Source: Paenibacillus graminis (GTDB lineage Bacteria; Bacillota; Bacilli; Paenibacillales; Paenibacillaceae). Taken from it: 64,000 bases of DNA. Positions 1-9,308 of the stretch are shown here, piece after piece (within the stretch, counting starts at the first letter, position 1; the number at the start of each line of letters is the position of its first letter). The stretch spans positions 4,464,001-4,528,000 of the forward strand of contig NZ_CP009287.1 in assembly GCF_000758705.1 (NCBI RefSeq), in the 5' to 3' direction. A program made the translations under genes and the position numbers. The notes beneath the pieces were generated by a model that worked only from the letters and a program-made list of their open reading frames with translations, did not search any database and was not told where the DNA came from.

Positions 1-1221
1 GAAACGCGGGAAAAGCAGTTCCAGCTGGAACAGCAGGTCCGGCTCAGTGAAATTGAGATTGAGCAGAGCCTGTTTCTGGACATGCTGCTGAATCCCGCCG
101 CTGAAGCTAAATGGCTGCGCACTCTGGAGGAATCGCAGCTCCCGCTACAGGAAGCCCGATTCAAGGTGCTGTTGCTGGAGCTGGACCGGGGCTCTCTGCG
201 TTTCCCGATCGAACAGATTGAAGAGCTGAAGCTGTGGCAGTTTGCCGGAGTCAACGTGCTGAAAGAACTGCTGGGCAGCATAGGCGCAAACAAGGTAATC
301 GCGCTAGACAAAGGGCGTTTTCTTGCCGTCTATACCGGTGCCCTGAAGCTGGAGCGCCCCGGATTTCTGGATCAGGTGCTGGAGTCCTTTGCCGCGAATC
401 TCAAAATGAAATGCTTTTTCCTCGAGTGCAGGTTCGGGCAAGGACTGCAGGGACGGCCTGAGGCACTCAAACGATTAGCGTCTGCCCCCTACCCTTTCTT
501 TTACCGCTCCGATGAGAGCATCGGCATTGAGGAATGGGAACGGTTCGCTTTCTTTCAGCGCATACCGGAACCGATGAGCCGATTCTGGAGCAAGGTGCTC
601 AAGAAAGCGCTGCTGGAGCCGCATCTCAGCACCGCTGCGCTGGAACAGGAACGCAGTTCTTTATTCCGCCAGGCCACAGAGCATGGCTGGGACCCGGAAC
701 AGATCAAATCCCTGTATCTGAGAGTTTTTCTGGATATGAGCCATACCGCCATCGGAGCCGAAGGGGGTGCGGAGCTGGAAGCGGCCTTGCGGAAAAAGCT
801 GGAGCTATGCCAAACCTTTGACTCTGTACACGAAACGACTTGCGCCTACTTCCACAAGCTTCAGCAGCTGCAGGAGGGCGGCAAAAAGATTGACTCATCC
901 ATCTCAAGGATTATTCAGCACATGCGGGAAGATCTCAGCTACCCTTACAAGCTGGAGGAACTGGCTGCTTCGATTAATTACAGCGTGCCCTATTTCAGCT
1001 CCATGTTCAAAAAAGCCGTCGGCGAAAGCTTCGTTCAATATCTGACCCGCCTGCGCATTGAGAAGGCGAAGCTGCTGCTGCTCACCACCGATTACAAGAC
1101 ATTCGAAATTTCCGAATCCATCGGATTCGAGAATTACAGATCGTTTAACCGGATTTTCAAAAAAGAGACTGGCGTCTCCCCTTCCGGTTACCGCCGGAAG
1201 GGGGCGGCGATGTCCGGATGA
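1..1221 (+). CDS. AraC/YesN-type response regulator, 3' part
   Basis: The frame is open from the first base, so the gene begins upstream of the window; the ATG at 82 is internal. The visible 406 residues begin with a charged, coiled-coil-like stretch of the kind that follows the receiver domain in YesN-type regulators. A weakly conserved middle region follows, and the last ~100 residues (bases ~900-1200) form a double helix-turn-helix AraC domain, with the family pattern LEELAASINYSVPYFSSMF and a closing SPSGYR. Proteins of this kind bind DNA and usually pair with a YesM-type kinase to control carbohydrate genes. The receiver domain itself is not visible, so the response-regulator call is inferred. 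The AraC-family call is secure. Confidence 0.85.
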   Translation, partial: ETREKQFQLEQQVRLSEIEIEQSLFLDMLLNPAAEAKWLRTLEESQLPLQEARFKVLLLELDRGSLRFPIEQIEELKLWQFAGVNVLKELLGSIGANKVIALDKGRFLAVYTGALKLERPGFLDQVLESFAANLKMKCFFLECRFGQGLQGRPEALKRLASAPYPFFYRSDESIGIEEWERFAFFQRIPEPMSRFWSKVLKKALLEPHLSTAALEQERSSLFRQATEHGWDPEQIKSLYLRVFLDMSHTAIGAEGGAELEAALRKKLELCQTFDSVHETTCAYFHKLQQLQEGGKKIDSSISRIIQHMREDLSYPYKLEELAASINYSVPYFSSMFKKAVGESFVQYLTRLRIEKAKLLLLTTDYKTFEISESIGFENYRSFNRIFKKETGVSPSGYRRKGAAMSG

Positions 1222-1286
1222 ACCAAGCCGGGGCGTATGGTGCGCTTCGGCTTGGATTTTATTAACTTTATGCGAGGTGGATGTAG

Positions 1287-2192
1287 TTGCACCAGTTCAT
1301 GATTGGGCAATACGGAGGATTTGACTTCAACAAATACCATCGGGATTTCAAGCCTGCATTCTACGGCATTGAAGCCTGCTCCTTCCCGGGAGATGAAGAC
1401 TGCCGCCATTTAATGAAGGAATCAAGAACCAAAGGCTTTCGGGTAGGCGTTCATTATCCGTTCCGGGCGAATGGTTCAACCATACGGGATGCGCTGTTCC
1501 TCTCTCCTGACCAGGACGAACGCGAGGCTGCCTTTGAGCATATACGGGCTGAGCTTGAATATTTGACTTCGCTGAAGCCGGAATATGTATTGTTTCATTA
1601 TCCGAAGCCGGTCATTCTGGATGACCGCGTAGACTGGAAGCTGTGGAGGTTCGGGGACCGCCGCGAGTACGTATTTGAAAGTGAGTGCACCTTAGGCGGG
1701 TTGATTGAACGCAGTGAATTCTTGTTTGAGTGGCTGGACCTCAGGAGCAGGGAGTATCATTTCACCCCTATTCTTGAATTCGACGCTTTGAACAGCTATG
1801 TTTACGAACATGAATTTTTTGAAAATCTATTGCTGAAGTACCCGCAGATTCAACTGTGCCTGGACACCGCTAGACTGTATCTGCAGGACAAGCTTGATCC
1901 CCGGTTTGACGCAAAAGCCGTCTTACGGAAGTATGCCAAATATGCCGGTCTGCTCCATCTCTCCACGGTTCAAGTCAATCACACGGTCCAGAACAGCCAT
2001 TATCCGGTGCTGCCGGAGCTAAGCGTGAAGGACGGCTGGGCACCTATTGCCGAGTTTTTGCAGATCATCCGCGAGGAGAACAACCGGGTAAAAATTATGT
2101 TCGAACACCGCTCCGACTTGATCACTGACGACCAATTACAGCAGTGTTATGACTGGGTCGACGGCATTGTTAACGGTTCTGTATATTTCTAA
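1287..2192 (+). CDS. Sugar phosphate isomerase/epimerase-like TIM-barrel protein
   Basis: This 301-residue protein resembles the xylose-isomerase-like TIM-barrel superfamily (AP_endonuc_2 fold). Visible hallmarks are an early GVHYPFR strand, acidic residues at strand ends (ILEFDAL, LCLDTARL), a histidine-containing LLHLSTVQVNH, and a late IMFEHRSD, which together are consistent with a metal site of Glu/Asp/His. The substrate cannot be read from the sequence. The start is the TTG at 1287, because GAGGTGG sits six bases upstream and no better start is present. It lies 65 bp after the AraC-type regulator on the same strand and may be read with it. Confidence 0.7.
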   Translation: MHQFMIGQYGGFDFNKYHRDFKPAFYGIEACSFPGDEDCRHLMKESRTKGFRVGVHYPFRANGSTIRDALFLSPDQDEREAAFEHIRAELEYLTSLKPEYVLFHYPKPVILDDRVDWKLWRFGDRREYVFESECTLGGLIERSEFLFEWLDLRSREYHFTPILEFDALNSYVYEHEFFENLLLKYPQIQLCLDTARLYLQDKLDPRFDAKAVLRKYAKYAGLLHLSTVQVNHTVQNSHYPVLPELSVKDGWAPIAEFLQIIREENNRVKIMFEHRSDLITDDQLQQCYDWVDGIVNGSVYF

Positions 2193-2265
2193 AAGGACAG
2201 GCGCATGATACAATGTGGAAATCAAGCGCTTGCCTTACATTAACAATCTTAGAGGAGTGAAGGCT

Positions 2266-2700
2266 GTGGCAATTAATGTGTACTTCAATTTTAATGGAAA
2301 TGCCCGTGAAGCTGTAGAGTTTTATGCCGAGGTATTTGGAACGGAAGCCCCGCGGATTATGACCTTTGGAGAAGCGCCCCCAGACCCTTCCCACCCTCTT
2401 CCCGAGGAGGCCAAACATCTGGTAATGCATGCCATGCTGTTCATTGACGGCAGTCCCGTGATGTTCTCGGATGTTTTCCCTGGCATGCCTTATGTAGAAG
2501 GGAACAACGTAAACCTTACGCTGATGAGCGACGATACCGGCAAAATCAAGGACTGGTTCAACAAGCTTAAAGAAGGCGGGACCGTCATCATGGATCTGCA
2601 GGAAACCTTCTGGAGCAAATGCTATGGCAGCCTGAAGGACAAATTCGGGATCATTTGGCAGCTAAGTCATGATAACGGCCAGGGCGCTGGCAACGCTTAA
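2266..2700 (+). CDS. VOC family protein (PhnB-like glyoxalase fold)
   Basis: About 144 residues with the opening VYFNFNGNAREAVEFYAEVFG and the closing KDKFGIIWQL typical of PhnB-like members of the vicinal oxygen chelate superfamily (the 3-demethylubiquinone-methyltransferase-like branch). These small proteins dimerise to form a metal or substrate pocket; the reaction is unknown for most. The frame is open further upstream to a GTG at 2215, but the GTG at 2266 is preferred: AGAGGAG lies nine bases before it and family similarity begins there. A strong terminator follows directly. Confidence 0.85.
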   Translation: MAINVYFNFNGNAREAVEFYAEVFGTEAPRIMTFGEAPPDPSHPLPEEAKHLVMHAMLFIDGSPVMFSDVFPGMPYVEGNNVNLTLMSDDTGKIKDWFNKLKEGGTVIMDLQETFWSKCYGSLKDKFGIIWQLSHDNGQGAGNA

Positions 2701-2712
2701 ATTCACTCCCAC

Positions 2713-2759
2713 AGGATATAGCTCTCTGAACGGTTCAGGAGATGCTGTATCCTTTTTTT
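2713..2759 (+). terminator. Rho-independent terminator after the VOC gene
   Basis: A long imperfect stem runs from AGGATA (2713) to TATCCT (2748-2753), with an inner CTGAACGGTTCAG hairpin, and is followed by a run of seven T. It ends the VOC gene transcript and separates it from the kinase gene. Confidence 0.85.
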
Positions 2760-2824
2760 GATGCAAGCATGTGAACCTGCTGCGAAAGAGGAAAACACGC
2801 AATTTGTGTCGAATAAAAGGATTC

Positions 2825-5800
2825 ATGATGAAGAAACCCGTTGCTTTTTTTCTGAAAAACATAGCTATAGTCTTGATGTATCTGGTCATCCTTTTAGGAC
2901 TGCGCTGGCTTTGGTTCACAGCTTATGCCGCACCCGAGCACCCACAGGCGGTTCAGGGCGTGCTGGATTTGCGCAGCTTTGATATTGAAAACTCCCGGTC
3001 GATTACATTGGATGGCGAATGGGAGTTTTACCCTGAACAATTTTTAACACATGAGGATTTCCCTCAGTCCGGTAAAGACATGGAGAAGCATGGTCTTGTG
3101 AAAGTTCCGGGTGACTGGAGCAGCGGATTTACGGAAGAAGGCCATTCCTCCTTCGGATACGGGACATACAGACTGCGGATTCTGACCGGCCAGCCGCTAA
3201 AAGACCCCTACGGTTTCTGGATTCAGCGCATTCAGGCGGCCTCGGAGATTGAGATTAACGGACAGAAGGAGAATCCCTTTGGCCGTTTGGCGGAATACAA
3301 GGAAGGTTATACCCCTAGGGCAGTGTCCTACACCGCGACTTATACAACCGGAGCAAAGCAGGAGATTGAGCTGCTCGTCCGCGCCGCCAATTTCGACCAC
3401 CCCCGGAAAGGGGGCATCGTCCGTTCCATCCGCTTCGGATCACAAGCTGCGGTAGATACGGAGCGCTGGTATTCCATTGGCTTTCAGCTGGTCGCATTCA
3501 TTATTATGCTGCTGCACGCCTTGTATGCAGGGATTTTATATTGCTTTAACCGGCAAAAAGTCTTTCTTCTTTTTTTCCTGCTCCTTGTCGCAGTCGGCAT
3601 GTCCATCATCTCGGATAATGATACACTGCTGAGGCTCTGGCTGCCGATTAATTATACCTGGCTGCTGAAGATTAAGCTTTTGTCTTATATGTGGCTGTCT
3701 TTTTTTATGCTGCAGCTGTCACAAAGCTTCTCGGGAAGGCCGAAGGCCGGTATTCTTTTCAGAAGCTATGCTGCGGTACTGGGCCTGTATTCGGCTTTTA
3801 TCATAATTATGCCTGCAGAATTTATTCTGTACACTACTCCCTTGTTCAGTATTTTGTATCTGCTCCCTGTAGCCGGTGTTGTCTGGAAGATTGTGCAAAT
3901 GGTGCTGGGAAAACAAGAGGATGCCGTATTTCTGCTGTGTGCCGCGGTCGCCATCCTGTCCAGTGTGCTTTGGGGTGCTTTGGAATCCACGGGAAGTACC
4001 AGCAGCTTCTTTTATCCTGTTGATATTATTATTGCAATTATCGGGTTCTCCGCTTATTGGTTCAAGCGTTACTTCCGTAATTCGGAGGAGAACCTCAAGC
4101 TGAACCGGCAACTGCAGGATAATGACCGTCTAAAGGACCAGTTCCTGGCTAATACTTCGCATGAGCTTAGGACGCCGCTTCATGGCATTATCAGTATTGC
4201 CCAGACTGTCGCAGCCAAGGAACATGCCGTGATGGACCAGAAAAGTGTACAGGACATGGATCTGCTCCTGACCATCAGCCGCCGGATGTCACATCTGCTG
4301 AATGACCTGCTGGACGTAACCCGGCTTCAGGATAAACGGATTGTGCTGCAGCGGGAGCCGCTGTCTATCCAGTCGCTGGTCTCCGGCGTGATTGATATGT
4401 TCGAATTTATGACAGAGGGCCGGGCGCTCACTTTGAAAAACAACATTGCCGGCTCTCTTCCTCCGGTGTTCGCAGATGAGAAGCGACTGGTCCAGATTCT
4501 ATTCAATCTGCTGCACAATGCAGTCAAATATACGATTGAAGGCAGTATAGCTGTAACTGCAGAAACTCAGGGCAAGCAAATGATCATTCATGTTGCCGAT
4601 ACAGGGGCCGGTATGGATGAGGAGACACTCAGCCGGATATTCAAACGCTATGAGCAAGGGCAGCAGGGGATTAATGACGGGGGCGGAATCGGCCTCGGGC
4701 TGAGCATTTGCAAACAACTCGTTGAGCTTCATCATGGAACCCTGACGGTCCGTTCACAACCAGGGCAAGGCTCGGAGTTCACCTTCACTCTTCCCCTGGC
4801 AGAGGTAACCGGCCAACCTTCTTCCCCATTTTCCAGGCAAGAGCTGCCGAAAAATGCGGAATCAACCAGACCTTCCATTCCGGCACACAGCCCTCTCGCA
4901 GACTTGTCCACAATCTGGAGCGCTGCGCATTCCGTAGAATCAGAAGGGGCTGGCGGCCGGATCCATATTCTGGCCGTGGATGATGATTCCGTTAATCTCA
5001 AGGTACTGGCCAGTATCCTCTCTACAGAGAATTACCATATCAGGACCGCGCTAAGCGCTCATGAAGCCTTGGCCATGCTGGGAACAGAGCAGTGGGATCT
5101 GCTGATCGCCGATGTGATGATGCCGCACATGTCCGGCTATGAGCTGACGCGAATTGTGCGTGAGCGTTTTTCATTATCGGAGCTGCCCATTCTGCTTCTG
5201 ACGGCCCGCACACAGCCTGAAGATATTTATACCGGATTTCTGTCCGGTGCGAACGATTACCTGGTCAAACCGGTTGACGGATTGGAGCTGAAATACAGAG
5301 TCCGTTCGCTAACGGGACTGAAGCAATCCATAGATGAGATGCTGCGTATGGAAGCCGCCTATCTCCAGGCGCAGATTCAGCCGCACTTTTTGTTCAACAC
5401 TTTAAATTCAATTATGGCCTTAAGCGAAATCGATACCGCCAAAATGCGCGATCTCAGTGAGGCGTTCTCCTCCTATTTGCGGATCAGCTTCGATTATATG
5501 AATTCGCACCAGCGGGTTGCGCTCTCCCATGAGCTGGAACTGGTCCGGGCTTATGTGTATATCGAGCAAGCCCGGTTCGAAGAAAGGCTGGCCGTCGAAT
5601 GGGATATCGAGGACGGGATTAATCCTTCACTCCCGCCCCTAACGCTGCAGCCTCTGGTGGAGAACGCGGTCAGACACGGTCTGCTTAGCCGCTCGCGCGG
5701 AGGCCTGCTGACCATCCGCATTCGCAGCAGCGGAGGCTTCACTTTCTTCGAGGTCAGGGACAACGGGAAAGGCATGACGCAGGAACAGGTCAGCCGCCTC

Positions 5801-5962
5801 CTGGACAATTCCCGCAAATTCAGCCGCGGGATCGGCCTGCTCAATACAAACCGCCGTCTGACCCAATTGTATGGCCGCGGACTGTCTATTCAGAGTGAGC
5901 CGGGACAAGGAACCTCTGTCTCTTTTATGATACCGGAACCGGGTAACCCGGAAGGAAAATGA
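2825..5962 (+). CDS. Membrane hybrid histidine kinase with two kinase cores (7TM-DISM, HisKA, REC, LytS-type)
   Basis: About 1045 residues. In order: an N-terminal hydrophobic segment (residues ~6-30), an extracellular 7TMR-DISM-extracellular-2-like sensor (~45-200), a seven-helix 7TMR-DISM membrane region (~215-415), a HisKA domain with SHELRTPLHG (His near 445), a HATPase with GIGLGLSICKQL, a receiver domain (AVDDD near 714, LLIADVMMP near 760, KPVDG), then a second kinase core of the LytS/YesM type with QIQPHFLFNTLNS (near 852) and a second ATPase (RGIGLLNTNRRL). Carrying two unrelated kinase cores in one chain is the striking point. The frame extends to a GTG at 2771, but ATG 2825 (or 2828) is preferred because AAAGG precedes it and the hydrophobic segment begins there. 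The ligand and output partner are unknown. Confidence 0.92.
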   Translation: MMKKPVAFFLKNIAIVLMYLVILLGLRWLWFTAYAAPEHPQAVQGVLDLRSFDIENSRSITLDGEWEFYPEQFLTHEDFPQSGKDMEKHGLVKVPGDWSSGFTEEGHSSFGYGTYRLRILTGQPLKDPYGFWIQRIQAASEIEINGQKENPFGRLAEYKEGYTPRAVSYTATYTTGAKQEIELLVRAANFDHPRKGGIVRSIRFGSQAAVDTERWYSIGFQLVAFIIMLLHALYAGILYCFNRQKVFLLFFLLLVAVGMSIISDNDTLLRLWLPINYTWLLKIKLLSYMWLSFFMLQLSQSFSGRPKAGILFRSYAAVLGLYSAFIIIMPAEFILYTTPLFSILYLLPVAGVVWKIVQMVLGKQEDAVFLLCAAVAILSSVLWGALESTGSTSSFFYPVDIIIAIIGFSAYWFKRYFRNSEENLKLNRQLQDNDRLKDQFLANTSHELRTPLHGIISIAQTVAAKEHAVMDQKSVQDMDLLLTISRRMSHLLNDLLDVTRLQDKRIVLQREPLSIQSLVSGVIDMFEFMTEGRALTLKNNIAGSLPPVFADEKRLVQILFNLLHNAVKYTIEGSIAVTAETQGKQMIIHVADTGAGMDEETLSRIFKRYEQGQQGINDGGGIGLGLSICKQLVELHHGTLTVRSQPGQGSEFTFTLPLAEVTGQPSSPFSRQELPKNAESTRPSIPAHSPLADLSTIWSAAHSVESEGAGGRIHILAVDDDSVNLKVLASILSTENYHIRTALSAHEALAMLGTEQWDLLIADVMMPHMSGYELTRIVRERFSLSELPILLLTARTQPEDIYTGFLSGANDYLVKPVDGLELKYRVRSLTGLKQSIDEMLRMEAAYLQAQIQPHFLFNTLNSIMALSEIDTAKMRDLSEAFSSYLRISFDYMNSHQRVALSHELELVRAYVYIEQARFEERLAVEWDIEDGINPSLPPLTLQPLVENAVRHGLLSRSRGGLLTIRIRSSGGFTFFEVRDNGKGMTQEQVSRLLDNSRKFSRGIGLLNTNRRLTQLYGRGLSIQSEPGQGTSVSFMIPEPGNPEGK

Positions 5963-6101
5963 ACGGTTCCCTCCGGCATCGCTAAGCCCACCGGGGTATC
6001 CCGGCATGGCAAATAGCATTTTTATATGCGTTTACATGCTAATCTGTGTTTTAATAAGGATACCGTTATCGGAAAAATCAGCTGCAAAGGAGCCAATACT
6101 T

Positions 6102-6506
6102 ATGGAAATATCCGCCTTTTTGCTGCCCAAAGATCAGGTATCGTACATTACTTCTTCAATCACTATGCTGGAAGCCCTTGAACAACTGGAGCATCATTAT
6201 TATTCAGCCATTCCGATTATTAATGAAGAAGGCAAATATGTAGGAACCCTATCCGAGGGCGACTTATTGTGGAAATTTAAGAATACTGCCGGCCTGAATT
6301 TTGAGAATATGCGTGAAGTGACCGTAAGCGAAATTCAGCAGCATGTGCACAACGAGAGCGTCGAGATTCACGCCCAGATGGAGGATATGCTAACACTGGC
6401 GGCTGACCAGAACTTCGTTCCGGTTGTCGATGACAAGGGAATCTTTCTGGGCATCATCCGCCGGAAAGATATCATTGAATATTACACCCGGAATATCACC
6501 GATTAG
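6102..6506 (+). CDS. CBS-domain pair protein
   Basis: A 134-residue cytosolic protein made almost entirely of two CBS motifs: one around AIPIINEEGKYVGTLSEGDLL, the second around FVPVVDDKGIFLGIIRRKDII. Such pairs bind adenine nucleotides. In Bacillus subtilis the similarly sized CbpB/DarB binds c-di-AMP, but I cannot show orthology from the sequence alone. The frame is open upstream to 6006; ATG 6102 is chosen because AAAGGAG lies nine bases before it and the domain begins just after. It stands alone, convergent with the STAS operon, and ends in a shared terminator. Confidence 0.85.
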   Translation: MEISAFLLPKDQVSYITSSITMLEALEQLEHHYYSAIPIINEEGKYVGTLSEGDLLWKFKNTAGLNFENMREVTVSEIQQHVHNESVEIHAQMEDMLTLAADQNFVPVVDDKGIFLGIIRRKDIIEYYTRNITD

Positions 6507-6525
6507 TTCATGTTCAATCTGCATA

Positions 6526-6571
6526 CAGCAGCGGCTGCGCCGTCCTCTGGAGGACAGCGCAGCCGCTGCTG
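6526..6571. terminator. Two-way stem-loop between convergent genes
   Basis: A perfect 15-bp stem (6526-6540 with 6557-6571, CAGCAGCGGCTGCGC and its complement) whose loop carries a further GTCCTC/GAGGAC pairing. It lies between the converging CBS and STAS genes and probably stops both transcripts, although no long T run follows on either side. Confidence 0.7.
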
Positions 6572-6585
6572 TTGCATGTATGCTT

Positions 6586-6873
6586 TTATACAATTTCAAA
6601 CACATGGGTCAATCTGGTTAATTCGAAAATCTTCAGCACATTGGCATTTAGTGCCTTAAGTTTTATGGTGCCGCCATTCTCTACGCATTTCTTGTAAGAG
6701 CTGACAATCACCCCAAGCCCGGTGCTGTCGATAAAGGCGCAGCCGCCAAAATCAAGCACAAAGCTGGAGAACCCCTCGTCAATATGTCCCCTGATCTTTT
6801 CTCTGAATTCACTGGCCTCTTCCACGGAGAACATCTCCGGCATGTCAATTACAATTTCACTCAACCTGCTCAC
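6586..6873 (-). CDS. STAS-domain anti-sigma factor antagonist-like protein
   Basis: A 95-residue protein that is a single STAS domain of the SpoIIAA/RsbV kind, with the phosphoacceptor motif FIDSTGLG (Ser50). In known partner-switching systems the unphosphorylated form captures an RsbW-like kinase and releases that kinase's target, and a PP2C phosphatase restores the unphosphorylated state. Both other players are encoded upstream in this operon. The GTG start at 6873 overlaps the end of the chemoreceptor gene by 17 bases, so translation is probably coupled. No sigma factor lies beside it, so the target is unknown. Confidence 0.88.
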   Translation of the reverse strand: MSRLSEIVIDMPEMFSVEEASEFREKIRGHIDEGFSSFVLDFGGCAFIDSTGLGVIVSSYKKCVENGGTIKLKALNANVLKIFELTRLTHVFEIV

Positions 6874-8875
6874 CCCTGATTATAAATTTCTCTACGAGAA
6901 TCTCCAGTTCATTCGCCATGGCGCTTACTTCCTGGGCTGAAGCTGCAAAGTTTGTAACGGTTGCCGCCTGCTCCTCTGTCGCACTGGATACATTCTCGCT
7001 GTTGATGGCTGCCAGTTCCGAAATGGACCCCATGGAATCAATCAGCTTGATAATCTGATCGGAGGTTGCCACCTCGTCTTGGGTAATATCCAGAATCTCC
7101 TTAACACTGCCCGTAATAAGCTCAACAGAATTGATAATATGTACAAAGGCATGATCCGTCTCGGTCACCACGCGTACGCCGCCCTCAACCGCCTCTGTTG
7201 CCCCTCTCATGGAATCTACCGCCTGAGTAATCCGCGTTATCATGTCGCTCACCAGAGCTGAGATTTCAGTCGCCTGCCTATGGGTTTCATCTGACAGCTT
7301 CCGCACCTCTTCGGCCACCACACTGAACCCCCGGCCATGTTCCCCTGCCCGTGCCGCTTCAATAGCCGCATTGAGTGCCAGCAAATTGGTTTGCTGGGCA
7401 ATCGCGTTGATCGTGCCAATGATTGTGGATACCTGGTCTGACAGCTCACTAACGGCCTGCAGCTGCTCTTCCGTCTCCTGAGTGCTGCTGCTGATGGTGT
7501 TCATCGCTTCAACAGTGTCCATCACCTGCGCTCTTCCCCGCTGGGCCGCCTGATTGGTGATATCCGCATTGCCGGAAGTAGCCGCTGCTTTGCTCTGGGC
7601 CATCTGCACCAGACTGGAGAGCTGCACCAGCACCTGGGAGGCATTTACAACTGACTGGTTGTTGTTCTCCGCTCCAGCGGCAATTTCCTGAGTACTCGAA
7701 CTGATCTCCTCAATCGATGCGCTGATTTCCTCCGAAGAGGCTGCCATTTCTTCCGACATCGAGGTCAGGGAGACCGAACCTGCCCTTACCTTTTCAATGA
7801 TGGCCTTCTGCTTGTCAATCATCGTATTGAAAGCTTCACTCAGCTCCTGCAGCTCGTCTCCCGAGCGGATGGAGGTATGAACGGTCAGATTGCCTTCACC
7901 GGCACGTGACATTGCCTGTTCCAGCTTAATAACCGGATTCACAATATTCCGCGTAGTGAAGAAATAAGCCACCAGTAAGGCGATCAATATGAAGGCTATA
8001 ATAATGATCAGGGTTGTGTTGCGGATTTCCGTTGCCGGGGCCATATAATCCTGGACATTGGCGGTAGTGGCCACTACCCAGTTCCCCGCAGGCTGGAAGG
8101 ACATATATTTATGTACGCCTTCATAGGTGTAGAAGCCGTCGGAGGCCTTGCCGCTTTTCATGACCTGGACGAGAGCATTCAATTCCTTGTTGCTGTTGCC
8201 GTCCAGCGTCTCCTTAAGAATCTTGCCTTGTTCCGGATGATAGACAATCAGACCCGTCCGATCGATCATGTATCCATAACCGCTGTCACCAATCTTGACC
8301 TCCGCTACCGGTGCGGAAAGGGAATTGAACATAACCGTTCCGATCAGCACACCGGTAATTTGTCCATTCTGCTCCAGCGGCCGGGCGATGGCGACAATAT
8401 GCTGGTTGCTGTCTTTGGAGAAAAGGACTTCACTGATGGCCTCTTTCCCCTGCAGAGCCTGTTGAAAATAATCCTGGTCCTGCGCACTTATACCAGGATT
8501 CCCCGAGCTGCTGGTGAGCAGCACTTGTCCGTCCGTGCCGGCGATCATTAACGACTCCAGCTGCTTCGCATGATCCTGCTGTATCCCGGAAATATAGGTA
8601 TAAGCCTTTTTTTTGGCAGCATCACCGGCCGGGTTAGCGGCAAAGGCGGCCAGAGTATCGTTTTTGCTCGCTATACTTAGATAACTCCCCACAGCATCAA
8701 GTTCGGAATCAACCGCTTTTGCTGCCGAGGCTGTGGTATCACGCAGCTCCTCTTCAATGGTCTGCTGCAGTGTGTTAGAGGCCAGATTATAAGAAATAAT
8801 GCCTGAAATCGCCAACGGCACACTGATAATCAGAAACAGCAGGATGCTTATCTTTACTTTCAAACTTAATTTCAC
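6857..8875 (-). CDS. Methyl-accepting chemotaxis protein with Cache sensor domain
   Basis: 672 residues: an N-terminal membrane helix (~9-31), an extracellular double-Cache-like sensor (~40-275, with [16 protein letters not shown]), a second membrane helix (~284-306), a HAMP linker, and a long helical signalling domain with the conserved hairpin tip [18 protein letters not shown] near residue 495. These receptors normally control CheA. Here the gene lies between an RsbW-like gene and a STAS gene, which overlaps its 3' end. The receptor may therefore feed a partner-switching output, or the phosphatase branch may act on chemotaxis; both are inference. No cheA or cheW is in the window. Confidence 0.93.
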   Translation of the reverse strand: MKLSLKVKISILLFLIISVPLAISGIISYNLASNTLQQTIEEELRDTTASAAKAVDSELDAVGSYLSIASKNDTLAAFAANPAGDAAKKKAYTYISGIQQDHAKQLESLMIAGTDGQVLLTSSSGNPGISAQDQDYFQQALQGKEAISEVLFSKDSNQHIVAIARPLEQNGQITGVLIGTVMFNSLSAPVAEVKIGDSGYGYMIDRTGLIVYHPEQGKILKETLDGNSNKELNALVQVMKSGKASDGFYTYEGVHKYMSFQPAGNWVVATTANVQDYMAPATEIRNTTLIIIIAFILIALLVAYFFTTRNIVNPVIKLEQAMSRAGEGNLTVHTSIRSGDELQELSEAFNTMIDKQKAIIEKVRAGSVSLTSMSEEMAASSEEISASIEEISSSTQEIAAGAENNNQSVVNASQVLVQLSSLVQMAQSKAAATSGNADITNQAAQRGRAQVMDTVEAMNTISSSTQETEEQLQAVSELSDQVSTIIGTINAIAQQTNLLALNAAIEAARAGEHGRGFSVVAEEVRKLSDETHRQATEISALVSDMITRITQAVDSMRGATEAVEGGVRVVTETDHAFVHIINSVELITGSVKEILDITQDEVATSDQIIKLIDSMGSISELAAINSENVSSATEEQAATVTNFAASAQEVSAMANELEILVEKFIIRGEQVE

Positions 8876-8896
8876 AGAATTCTCTCCTTTTTCAGT

Positions 8897-9289
8897 CTAC
8901 GAAGGACATACACACTTACTTATGTACATGGTGTTGCAAATCATCTCTGCCTTGTCCGAGAAGCAGCGGATAAGGTATAGACCTCTCCCGCCTTCATCCA
9001 GCAGCTCATCACTGCTGATCGCTTCCGGGAACACCAAAGACCCTGATCCTTCTCCTGAGTCCTCGACCTGGAGCTCAAGCTGCTTGCCGCTAAGCAGATA
9101 CCGGACAATAATCGGCTTGGTGCAGTCGCTAAGATTACCGTGATAGTAGGCATTGGTGATGGCCTCAATTAGAATCAGCCGAATATCAAACGCATAGTCC
9201 TCCAGTCCAAGCTCCTGAATAATCCCGTCGATGATTCCCTGATGCTGCTCCAATCCATAGAGCCGAATTTCCTTTTGAACAGCGTTCAT
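8897..9289 (-). CDS. RsbW/SpoIIAB-like ATP-binding protein
   Basis: 130 residues forming a HATPase_c_2 (GHKL) domain: N box EAITNAYYHGN, G1 box EDSGEG, G2 box EGGRGLYLI. Relatives are serine kinases that phosphorylate STAS antagonists and sequester sigma factors or other targets. The ATG at 9289 is preferred over an in-frame ATG at 9304, because the latter lies inside the sequence forming the ribosome-binding site GAAGGAG. The gene begins 19 bases after the phosphatase gene and precedes the chemoreceptor gene by 21 bases. Confidence 0.87.
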   Translation of the reverse strand: MNAVQKEIRLYGLEQHQGIIDGIIQELGLEDYAFDIRLILIEAITNAYYHGNLSDCTKPIIVRYLLSGKQLELQVEDSGEGSGSLVFPEAISSDELLDEGGRGLYLIRCFSDKAEMICNTMYISKCVCPS

Positions 9290-9308
9290 AATACACTCCT
9301 TCATTCAT

